Below are positions 17,738 through 25,153 of a stretch of 51,334 nucleotides of DNA, piece by piece. The position numbers and the translations under genes are program-made. Below the pieces are notes generated by a model. It searched no databases, was not told the origin of the DNA, and was given only the letters and a program-made list of their open reading frames with translations. Source of the stretch: Kiritimatiellia bacterium (lineage in GTDB: Bacteria; Verrucomicrobiota; Kiritimatiellia; RFP12; UBA1067); assembly GCA_017542055.1 (NCBI GenBank), contig JAFXXW010000014.1:1-51334 (forward strand). Reading direction: 5' to 3'. How positions within the stretch are numbered: the first letter of the stretch is position 1; each line of letters starts with the position of its first letter.

Positions 17738-18322
17738 TTACTTTTCGCCGAAGAGCCAAGGACCGTTCACGAAGGGGAAGATCGGCACCTTGCTGTTGTC
17801 GCAGAAGTTGATGAGACCGATCTGGATGCCCTTGCGGCTGTCGGCCTTGGCGGTGTGGGTGACGATGCCCACCTGCACGCCCTTGGATTCGCCCGCGTCT
17901 ACCGCCACGCCAGCCTGCACGCCGTTCTGCAGGATTCCGCACTTGGCGGCTGCGGCGGCCTGATAGCCCATGACCTTGCCGTCGACCCGCGAAGCGCCCA
18001 CCGCGCCGCAAGCGCCGATGACGCCGCCATCGATCTTGCTCATGACGATCGTACCCTGCGCGCCGATGAGGGAGCCCGCGATGCGGGTGTCGCCCACGCC
18101 GAGCACCACGCCGTGACAGGTGGGGGTTTCGCCGCGAATGAGATCGAAGCGGGCGCGCTGGACGCACTTGGACTGGTCTTGGGTGGACGCCTTGTCGGTC
18201 ACGATCCAGTTGACGCGGACCAGATTGTCGTAATCGAGCTGCATGTTGGCGGATTCGCCGGGAGCTTCCGCCTTGGCCAGGCAAGCCATGCACAGGGCGG
18301 CGGCTACGATGAGTTGCTTCAT
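17738..18322 (-). CDS. Secreted surface-repeat protein (LA_2272-like)
   Basis: A 194-residue exported protein. A signal peptide (MKQLIVAAALCMACLAKAEA) precedes a mixed region with three cysteines, then glycine-rich repeats of the form G-V-Q-x-G-I/V-x-x-x-x-x (NGVQAGVAVDAGE, KGVQVGIVTHTA, KGIQIGLINFCDN). These resemble the LA_2272-type surface repeat described in Leptospira and other bacteria, usually predicted to form outer-surface beta structure; function is unknown. Unlike several operon heads here it has a leader of about 37 bases with a GGAG site before the ATG. Confidence 0.65.
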   Translation of the reverse strand: MKQLIVAAALCMACLAKAEAPGESANMQLDYDNLVRVNWIVTDKASTQDQSKCVQRARFDLIRGETPTCHGVVLGVGDTRIAGSLIGAQGTIVMSKIDGGVIGACGAVGASRVDGKVMGYQAAAAAKCGILQNGVQAGVAVDAGESKGVQVGIVTHTAKADSRKGIQIGLINFCDNSKVPIFPFVNGPWLFGEK

Positions 18323-18365
18323 GGTGTTTTCTCCATTGGAGGGTTGTTGTAGATTAGATGCTACT

Positions 18366-18395
18366 ATTATACCATATTCCGTCTGCTTTTGTCAA
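18366..18395 (-). promoter_or_regulatory. Promoter of the surface-repeat gene
   Basis: Minus strand: consensus -35 TTGACA (18395-18390), 18-base spacer, -10 TATAAT (18371-18366), preceded by GGAATATGG as at neighbouring promoters. Predicted start near 18359. It lies back to back with the promoter at 18418-18446. Confidence 0.8.
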
Positions 18396-18401
18396 GCAAA
18401 C

Positions 18402-18446
18402 TTTTTCATTTTTCCTATTGAAAATACGTCCGGAATATGGTATAAT
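18402..18446 (+). promoter_or_regulatory. Promoter of the nadA-exosortase operon with conserved upstream block
   Basis: -35 TTGAAA (18418-18423), 17-base spacer, TATAAT (18441-18446) with an extended TGG. The block TTTTCATTTTTCCTATTGA directly upstream recurs at 33107, 37862 and 38264. The ATG at 18457 begins ten bases after the -10, so the leader is about four bases. Confidence 0.85.
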
Positions 18447-18456
18447 ACCATACAAT

Positions 18457-19668
18457 ATGAATAAGTTGGCAGTTATGCTTGCGGCACTGGCCGCCATCGC
18501 GTCCGTGCAGGCGCAGTCGGGGGTGTTCGGCGAGGCGTTGTCCGACAGCGCCGACGAGTTCGGCAACGTGCCCAAAATCCGGCGCGTCGCCAAGAACGGC
18601 ACCAAGGGCGTGTACGGCGCGCTCCAGGCCGATCGGGAATGGACTTTGATCACTTTCCAGCAGGGCGTGGACACGGACGAGGCGCCGATTTGGACGTGGG
18701 GGGAAGACAATCGCGAGCTCGCGCTCGTGGGAACGGGCAGGGGAGGCGTCAAATTGTCGAGCCGCAAGGACGGCAGCCGCAAAATGCATGCGGTCAAGAA
18801 CCATATCGCGCACTTCGGCCGGCAGTTCCATTGCTACGCGGTCACGCATACCGCCGGATCCACCGACATCACGCTCTACGTGGACGGATGCAAGGCGGGC
18901 GAAGATTTGTATTTCAGCGCCAAGGGTTTTGGCGGCCAGCTCAAATTCGGCGCGCCGGTCAAGGAGTTCCGGTACTACGACACCGCGTTCGGCGAAGATA
19001 CGCTGCGCGAAATCGCCGACGCCAATCCGCCCGTGCCGGCCAATCTGCCGGTCGTGAAAGCCAAGCCGGGGACGGTAGAAACCAACGCGGTGTTGCGTCT
19101 GGGGTGCGATTTGCCGGATCATCTTGCGATTGGCGAGGAGAACGAGAAGAAACTTATCGCCAAAGGCATCGCGGCCAAACTGGAAGCCGGCAGCCCCCGG
19201 AGCATCCGGTTGGAAGAGGGCGGCACGCTGGCGTTGGGGCGCGAAGGTTTGGTTTTCGAAATGGACGAGGGCGTGCGCGTCAAGGGCAGCCCCGTCAGTT
19301 TCGAGGGCGGAACGCTGATGACGTACGAGAAGGCGGCCGCATCGATCCGTTCGCCCCTGCCCATCCAACTGGAAGGCAAGACGAAAATCGTCACCCAAGG
19401 CACCTTGGCGGTGCGGACCCGGATGGAGGGAACGGGCGACATCGTGAAAGAGGGGCCTGGCGTGTTGGGGTTGCAGTTCCCGTGCAGCGAGGCCACCGGC
19501 AGGCTGGTGGTGGAAAAGGGCACGCTCGTTTTGGGCGCGGACGCCACTTGGGGCGGCACGGTGGTGCTCAAGTCCGGCGCCACGCTGAAATGTCCCGACC
19601 CCGACAGCGCCATCGGCCGGCTCGAGAACAAGGGCGGCAAGGTGGTGACGGAAGGAGGCAAACAATGA
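18457..19668 (+). CDS. Secreted lectin-like protein with beta-strand repeats
   Basis: A 403-residue exported protein with signal peptide MNKLAVMLAALAAIASVQAQ. Residues 40-190 have the look of a LamG/concanavalin-type fold (ITLYVDGCKAGEDLYFSAKG, VKEFRYYDTAFGEDTLREIA). Residues 250-400 resemble autotransporter-associated beta-strand repeats (GTGDIVKEGPGVLGL, GRLVVEKGTLVLGA). No autotransporter barrel and no PEP-CTERM tail is present, so how it is retained is unknown. The frame opens at 18358 but that part is promoter; the ATG at 18457 starts the signal peptide. It overlaps nadA by four bases, an odd pairing of a surface protein with a cofactor gene. Confidence 0.65.
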   Translation: MNKLAVMLAALAAIASVQAQSGVFGEALSDSADEFGNVPKIRRVAKNGTKGVYGALQADREWTLITFQQGVDTDEAPIWTWGEDNRELALVGTGRGGVKLSSRKDGSRKMHAVKNHIAHFGRQFHCYAVTHTAGSTDITLYVDGCKAGEDLYFSAKGFGGQLKFGAPVKEFRYYDTAFGEDTLREIADANPPVPANLPVVKAKPGTVETNAVLRLGCDLPDHLAIGEENEKKLIAKGIAAKLEAGSPRSIRLEEGGTLALGREGLVFEMDEGVRVKGSPVSFEGGTLMTYEKAAASIRSPLPIQLEGKTKIVTQGTLAVRTRMEGTGDIVKEGPGVLGLQFPCSEATGRLVVEKGTLVLGADATWGGTVVLKSGATLKCPDPDSAIGRLENKGGKVVTEGGKQ

Positions 19669-20567
19669 CCATCCAGGAAGAAATCGCGGAACTCAAGTCG
19701 CGTCGCAATGCCGTAATTTTGGCGCACAACTACGAGCGCGGCGAAGTGCAGGACGTGGCGGACTACACGGGCGATTCGCTGGAGCTGGCGCGCAAGGCCA
19801 CGCAGGTGGAGGCGGATACGATCGTGTTCTGCGGCGTCTATTTCATGGCGGAAACCGCCGCCATCCTCAATCCGGACAAGACGGTTCTCATTCCCGACGC
19901 TACGGCCGGCTGTCCCATGGCCGACATGATCACCGGCGAACAACTGAGGGAAATGAAGCGTAAGCATCCGGGCGCCAAGGCGGTGTGCTACGTCAACTCG
20001 ACGGCCGAAGTCAAGGCCGAGTGCGATATTTGCGTCACGAGCGGCAATGCTGAAAAGGTGATGCGGACGTTCGCGCCGGAGGAGGAGATAATTTTCGTTC
20101 CGGATCAGCATCTGGGCGGGTTTGTCGCCGCGAAGCTGGGCGTCAAGTACGTCCTTTGGCCGGGCTATTGTCCCACCCACGCGCGCCTCACCGCCAAGAT
20201 GATCGAGGACGCCCGGGCCAAATATCCCGGGGCGCCGGTGATGGTGCATCCCGAATGCGCCAAGGACGTGCGCGACGCGGCCGATCAGGTTTTGAGTACG
20301 GGAGGCATGTGCAAGTTGGTCCGGACGAGCGAGGCGAAAACGATTCTCGTGGGGACGGAACTGGGCATATGCCATCGGCTCCGGAAGGAAAATCCGGACA
20401 AGACGTTCATTCCGGTGGCGGAGCATCTCGTCTGCCCCAACATGAAGAAGACGACGTTGGAGAAGTTGCGCGACGCTTTGCGGGACATGGCCCCGCAAGT
20501 GACGGTAGCGCCCGAGATTGCCGGGCCGGCGCGTCGGGCCATCGAAAGGATGCTGGAAATAGCATGA
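19665..20567 (+). CDS. nadA: Quinolinate synthase
   Basis: Quinolinate synthase A (300 residues), an oxygen-sensitive [4Fe-4S] enzyme that condenses iminoaspartate with dihydroxyacetone phosphate in NAD synthesis. The start LAHNYERGEVQDVADYTGDS is diagnostic. Cysteines fitting the cluster ligands lie in FCGVYFMAETA, near ECDICVTSGNA and in AEHLVCPNMKKTTLEKL. The start overlaps the upstream stop (ATGA) and its stop overlaps the exosortase start. Neither nadB nor nadC is nearby. Confidence 0.95.
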   Translation: MTIQEEIAELKSRRNAVILAHNYERGEVQDVADYTGDSLELARKATQVEADTIVFCGVYFMAETAAILNPDKTVLIPDATAGCPMADMITGEQLREMKRKHPGAKAVCYVNSTAEVKAECDICVTSGNAEKVMRTFAPEEEIIFVPDQHLGGFVAAKLGVKYVLWPGYCPTHARLTAKMIEDARAKYPGAPVMVHPECAKDVRDAADQVLSTGGMCKLVRTSEAKTILVGTELGICHRLRKENPDKTFIPVAEHLVCPNMKKTTLEKLRDALRDMAPQVTVAPEIAGPARRAIERMLEIA

Positions 20568-22033
20568 AGGCGAAGTTGAAAACCGTCGGCTTCTGGATTA
20601 CGGTAGCCAGTCTCTTCTGGGGCTTCCAGCTGATGCTGACGCAACATCTCGTCTGGGCGTTCCAGGCACCGGAGGAGGATTTGTCGCACGGTTGGCTGGT
20701 GCCGGTGGTGGCGCTTTACATTCTCTTCCGCGAACATCGGATGCTATTCGCATCGCTCGATCGGGACAATCGCGGCAAGTGCTTGGCGGCCATTTTGACG
20801 TTGGGTCTGCTTTTCCTGGGGTTTGTGGGCACGCGCGGAGCGCAGCTCCGGTTCGAAATCGTGGCGTTTGCGGGCTTGCTCTGGACCGTAACTTGGCTCT
20901 TCTGGGGGTGGGGTGCGGCCAAGCAAGTGGCGTTTCCGTGCGCGTTCCTGCTGTTTTGCATTCCGCTCAATTCGTTTCTGGATGTAATCACGGTGCACTT
21001 GCGACTTTTCGCCACCGGCAGCGCGTTTGCGATTTTGAAGGCGTTCGGCGCGGATGTGATCCGGCATGGCACGATGATCAGCAATTCCGCCGGCAGTTTC
21101 GCCATCGACGTGGCCTCGCCCTGTTCGGGCCTCAGGAGCATCTTCGCGCTCATGACCCTGACGGCGGCCTACGCGTATTTTTTCCAGCCCACCTGGGGAC
21201 GGCGCGCCATTCTCTTCCTTGCCAGCATTCCGCTCGCCATTCTCGGCAATATGATGCGCATTCTCACCATTGTGGCGGTAGCCAGCTGGTGCGACGCCGA
21301 AACCGCCACCGGCTTCTATCACGACTATTCGGGTTTCGTGGTGTTTTTGGTGGCGGTGGGATGCATGCTGGGTTTGAGCGCGCTGTTGAATCGTCTTTTC
21401 GGCGAGGATGTGCCGCCCAAAGCGGTCCAAACCCATCCCGAAGGTATCAAAACGTCGCTGGTCTATGGCTTTGGCGCTATCGTGCTGGCCGTCATGATCT
21501 ACCAGAGTTTCACGCCCGAACCGGTTTTGACCGATGCGCCGGAAATCGTGCTGACGGAAATTCCGGGCTATGACAGCCAGGAACTGGAGCCGAGCGAGCC
21601 GGAGCTCCAGACGCTGCCGGCCGATACAATCATCGTCAAGCGGGCCTATTGGAACGTCCGGGCGCATTTTACGGTTTCCTGCGTGATCGGCGGGAGGTCG
21701 AAGGGGTCGTTGCACCGTCCGGAACTTTGTCTGCCCAGCCAGGGTTTCCAGATGGTCAGGCCGCGCACTTTGTCGGTGGGGGACAGAAGTTGGCGGATGA
21801 TGGATATCGAGCGCGGCTACGGGCCGGCGCAAGGTTTCGCCTACACTTTTTTCAATCAGGACGGCTACGGCACTTCGTCGCACACGAGTCGCATTTTGCG
21901 CGATACGCTGGACCGGAGTCTCAAAAACCGGTATGATCGCTGGGTAATGGTTACGGTAGGCGCTTCTACCGCCAATCCGGAGACGATGCGCGAGTTCCTG
22001 GCCAAGCTGGAGGAGGTAGTATGGAAGAACTGA
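20564..22033 (+). CDS. Exosortase with C-terminal EpsI domain
   Basis: A 489-residue exosortase, the membrane cysteine protease/transpeptidase thought to process PEP-CTERM-type C-terminal signals. About eight membrane helices fill residues 8-330. The catalytic triad is visible: Cys187 in SPCSGLRS, Arg232 in NMMRILTI and His253 in FYHDYSG. Residues 370-489 match the EpsI domain, with its HRPELCLPSQGF motif (His384, Cys389), here fused rather than encoded separately. Exosortases usually accompany exopolysaccharide genes, and the next gene is a glycan-priming transferase overlapping it by 13 bases. I see no protein in the window with a typical PEP-CTERM tail, so its substrates are elsewhere. Confidence 0.88.
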   Translation: MKAKLKTVGFWITVASLFWGFQLMLTQHLVWAFQAPEEDLSHGWLVPVVALYILFREHRMLFASLDRDNRGKCLAAILTLGLLFLGFVGTRGAQLRFEIVAFAGLLWTVTWLFWGWGAAKQVAFPCAFLLFCIPLNSFLDVITVHLRLFATGSAFAILKAFGADVIRHGTMISNSAGSFAIDVASPCSGLRSIFALMTLTAAYAYFFQPTWGRRAILFLASIPLAILGNMMRILTIVAVASWCDAETATGFYHDYSGFVVFLVAVGCMLGLSALLNRLFGEDVPPKAVQTHPEGIKTSLVYGFGAIVLAVMIYQSFTPEPVLTDAPEIVLTEIPGYDSQELEPSEPELQTLPADTIIVKRAYWNVRAHFTVSCVIGGRSKGSLHRPELCLPSQGFQMVRPRTLSVGDRSWRMMDIERGYGPAQGFAYTFFNQDGYGTSSHTSRILRDTLDRSLKNRYDRWVMVTVGASTANPETMREFLAKLEEVVWKN

Positions 22034-23889
22034 TCAAATGCGCCATCGGGCTGGTGGCTGCGTGCGTGGCTACGCTCGTCCTGACCCCGAGCGTGCGTGG
22101 CATCAACACCCGGCTCGGCATGGTGGACAAGCCCGACCCCCGGCGCATCAACAAGGTGCCGGTTACTCGTGGCGGCGGCTGGGCCATCCTGCTGGGGGTG
22201 CAACTGGCGGTAGCGCTGGTGGGCGTGCTGTTCGGTTTCGACAAGGGATTTTTCGTCCAATCCAGCTTCTGGCGGTTGACGGCGCTTTCGGTCATGATGT
22301 GCATGATCGGGCTCGTGGACGACAAATTCAGTCTGCCTCCGCGCGTCAAATTGGCGGGTCAGCTGGCGGTGGCGCTGTTGGCGTGGTTTTGGGCGGGACT
22401 AGGCTTCCGCAGCGTGTTCGACTGGATGCCGGCGTGGCTGGATTTGATCGTCACCACTTTCTGGATCGTGGGGGCGGTGAACGCGTTCAATCTCATCGAC
22501 GGTCTCGACGGTCTTGCTTCGGGTCTCGCTTTCATCGCCATGATCGGCATGGGAGGGAGCCTCTTCTTCCTGGGCGAAACGACCGGTATTTGCTATTACA
22601 TGATCGTGGCCGGCGCGCTGCTCGGTTTTTTGCGCTACAACTATCATCCCGCTTCCATCTTTCTGGGCGATTGCGGCAGCATGTATCTCGGCTTCGTCAT
22701 TTCCACGCTCCCCATGTGCACGCACCACGCGAGCGGGTCGTTTTTGGTGTCGGTGGGCGTGCCGCTCCTCGCGATGGGAGTGCCGATTTTCGATACCGCG
22801 CTCGCCATCGTGCGGCGTTCCATCCGCCATCTCATCTTGCGCAAGGACGATGCCGGCGCGGGACAGGTGATGACGGCCGATAGCGACCATTTGCATCATC
22901 GCATTCTCAGGAGCGTGGGTTTGAGCCAGCGCAAGACGGCTTGGATCCTTTACTCGATGGCCATCGTCATGGTGGTGGTGGGATTGGTGGGCATGTCGCT
23001 CCAGTCGCGCGCGGGAGGGTTGTGGCTCCTCGCGGTGGCGGTGGCCACGGTGGTGGTGTTCAAGGATATCTACCGGGTGGAGCTTTTCGACGCCGGACGG
23101 CTGCTCAACCGGGTGGCGCACGACCGCAGGGTGAAGTCGCGCCGGAAATGGGCGCAGCTCACGGTGCCGTTCTACGTTTCATACGATCTGGTCGTGCTGA
23201 CGGTGTTGTCGCTCGTCTTTTGCTGGCTGTGGGACATCCATGTGGACAAGGTGTCGGTGAAGACGGTGATGCCCATCCGGGTGATTTCGGTCTTCCTCGT
23301 GCTGGTGGCGTTCAAGGTGTACCGCACCGTTTGGTCGCGCGCCATGCTGAGCAACTATCTGCGACTTTTCGCGGGATGCTTCTTGGGATCGATGCTGGGC
23401 GGGTCGGTCATTTACTACGCCGTGCCTTCGCTCCGGGCCGACGTGGTGCCGCTCACCTGCGCGTATGCGGTGTGGAGCTGCTTCCTCCTCTTTCTCGTCC
23501 GGGCGATGCGGGGAATCGTGCGCGACCTCTTTTACGCCATCGACTGTTCGCGTCTCGTGGGTCGCAAAGACGTGCAGCGTATTCTCGTCTACGGGGCGGG
23601 ACTCCGCTACCGGGCGTTCCGGCGCGAGCTGGTGCGGACGGCTTCGGACAATAATCGCATCATCGTGGGCATCATCGACGACGACATTCTCATAAAAGGC
23701 AAGTACATCGGAGGCATCCAGATCAAGGGGCCGCTCATCGAGGCGCCGGAAATAATCAACGCCACCAACGCCGATTCGGTGGTGATCGCGTGCGAGATCG
23801 ACGACACCTGGCTCAAGGTGGTCCAGGATACGCTCAAGCCCACCGGCGTAAAACTCACTTATTTCACTTTCAACGAAAAGGAAGTCTGA
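22021..23889 (+). CDS. Undecaprenyl-phosphate GlcNAc-1-P transferase (WecA/TagO-like) fused to a nucleotide-binding domain
   Basis: A 622-residue two-part membrane protein. Residues 1-350 are a MraY/WecA/TagO-family transferase that would load a sugar-1-phosphate onto undecaprenyl phosphate to prime a surface polysaccharide: IGLVDDKF (Asp100, Asp101), NAFNLIDGLDGLASG, FLGDCGSMYLGF, and HLHHRILRSVGLSQ. Residues 380-510 add several membrane helices. The last 110 residues form a Rossmann-like domain (ILVYGAGLRYRAFRRELV, then IVGIIDDD and GGIQIKGPL) like the N-terminal part of FlaA1/CapD-type sugar dehydratases, but without their catalytic domain. The start overlaps the exosortase gene. The nucleotide domain could be regulatory; that is inference. 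Confidence 0.82.
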   Translation: MEELIKCAIGLVAACVATLVLTPSVRGINTRLGMVDKPDPRRINKVPVTRGGGWAILLGVQLAVALVGVLFGFDKGFFVQSSFWRLTALSVMMCMIGLVDDKFSLPPRVKLAGQLAVALLAWFWAGLGFRSVFDWMPAWLDLIVTTFWIVGAVNAFNLIDGLDGLASGLAFIAMIGMGGSLFFLGETTGICYYMIVAGALLGFLRYNYHPASIFLGDCGSMYLGFVISTLPMCTHHASGSFLVSVGVPLLAMGVPIFDTALAIVRRSIRHLILRKDDAGAGQVMTADSDHLHHRILRSVGLSQRKTAWILYSMAIVMVVVGLVGMSLQSRAGGLWLLAVAVATVVVFKDIYRVELFDAGRLLNRVAHDRRVKSRRKWAQLTVPFYVSYDLVVLTVLSLVFCWLWDIHVDKVSVKTVMPIRVISVFLVLVAFKVYRTVWSRAMLSNYLRLFAGCFLGSMLGGSVIYYAVPSLRADVVPLTCAYAVWSCFLLFLVRAMRGIVRDLFYAIDCSRLVGRKDVQRILVYGAGLRYRAFRRELVRTASDNNRIIVGIIDDDILIKGKYIGGIQIKGPLIEAPEIINATNADSVVIACEIDDTWLKVVQDTLKPTGVKLTYFTFNEKEV

Positions 23890-23891
23890 TC

Positions 23892-25139
23892 ATGGCGAAA
23901 TACGGCAAAGCGGAAGTGCTGGAGTTCCATCAGGGCGGCAAGGTGGGGGTGTGTCTGTCGAAGCCGCTCGTGACGAGCGACGATTTGTGCCTTGCGTACA
24001 CGCCGGGGGTGGCGCACGCGGTCAAGGAGATCGCCGCCAATCCCGACGCCAAATTCGACTATACCGCCAAGCGCAATCTGGTAGCGGTGGTGAGCGACGG
24101 CACCGCCATTCTGGGGCTCGGGGATTTGGGGGCAACGGCATCCATTCCGGTGATGGAAGGCAAGGCCGTCCTATTCAAGGCGTTCGGCGGCGTGGACGCC
24201 TGGCCGGTACCTTTGGACCATTGCCGGATGAACGGCGAAAACACGGGCAAGACCGACCCCAAACGGGTAATCGAGGCCGTCAAGATGATCGCCCCGCAAT
24301 ATGGCGGAATCAATCTGGAGGACATTGCCGCGCCGGCCTGCTTCGAAATCGAGGACACGCTCGACCGGGAACTCGATATTCCCGTCTTTCACGACGACCA
24401 GTGGGGCACTGCCGTCATCACCACTTCGGGCGTGATGAACTATGCGTTCTTGAAGGGCAAGAGGATGGACGAACTGAAAGTGGTCGTCAATGGCGCCGGC
24501 GCGGCCGGTACGCGCATCGCCGACATGCTCAAGGCGGCCGGAGTGAAAGACCTTGTGATGTTCAATTCGAAGGGCGTTCTCACTCCCGCCACCGCGGGGC
24601 TCAGCAAGTATACCGCCGCCCATGTGCGCGCGGATGTGGACCCCGGCCTTACGCGCGGTCAGGCGCTTAAAGGGGCGGACGTTTTTGTCGGGGTGAGCCG
24701 CGCCAACATTCTTTCGGCCGAAGACGTGGCGGGAATGGACGAGTTTCCGGCCATTTTCGCGATGGCCAATCCCGACCCCGAAATCGCTCCCGAAGTGGTG
24801 GCCGAGGTCTTCAAAGGCAAGCGCTACGTGATGGTCACCGGTCGTAGCGACTACCCCAACCAGATCAACAACGTCCTTTGCTTCCCGTTCCTTTTCCGGG
24901 GCGCGTTGGATTGTCGCGCCACCACCATCAATACCGCAATGAAAGTGGCGGCGGCGAACGCTCTTGCCATGCTGGCGCGCGAACCGGTTCCCGCCGAAGT
25001 GCAGGCTTTATATCCGAACGAAAAGCTGGAGTTCGGCATTGGGTACATAATCCCCAAACCGTTCGACAAGCGGCTTAAAGACGTGGTTCCCAAGGCGGTG
25101 GCGGATGCCGCTAGGGCAAGCGGAGTCGCGCGGGCCTGA
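23892..25139 (+). CDS. NAD(P)-dependent malic enzyme
   Basis: A 415-residue malic enzyme of the short bacterial type, which oxidatively decarboxylates malate to pyruvate with NAD or NADP. Seen: AYTPGVAHAV with the catalytic tyrosine, SDGTAILGLGDLGA, GKAVLFKAFGG with the catalytic lysine, the metal site in HDDQWGTAVITTSG, the dinucleotide fold VVNGAGAAGTRIADML, and FAMANPDPEI. Cofactor preference cannot be read safely. The ATG at 23892 is two bases after the upstream stop; the frame further left is a shadow. Confidence 0.92.
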   Translation: MAKYGKAEVLEFHQGGKVGVCLSKPLVTSDDLCLAYTPGVAHAVKEIAANPDAKFDYTAKRNLVAVVSDGTAILGLGDLGATASIPVMEGKAVLFKAFGGVDAWPVPLDHCRMNGENTGKTDPKRVIEAVKMIAPQYGGINLEDIAAPACFEIEDTLDRELDIPVFHDDQWGTAVITTSGVMNYAFLKGKRMDELKVVVNGAGAAGTRIADMLKAAGVKDLVMFNSKGVLTPATAGLSKYTAAHVRADVDPGLTRGQALKGADVFVGVSRANILSAEDVAGMDEFPAIFAMANPDPEIAPEVVAEVFKGKRYVMVTGRSDYPNQINNVLCFPFLFRGALDCRATTINTAMKVAAANALAMLAREPVPAEVQALYPNEKLEFGIGYIIPKPFDKRLKDVVPKAVADAARASGVARA

Positions 25140-25153
25140 AATCGGGCGAGACA

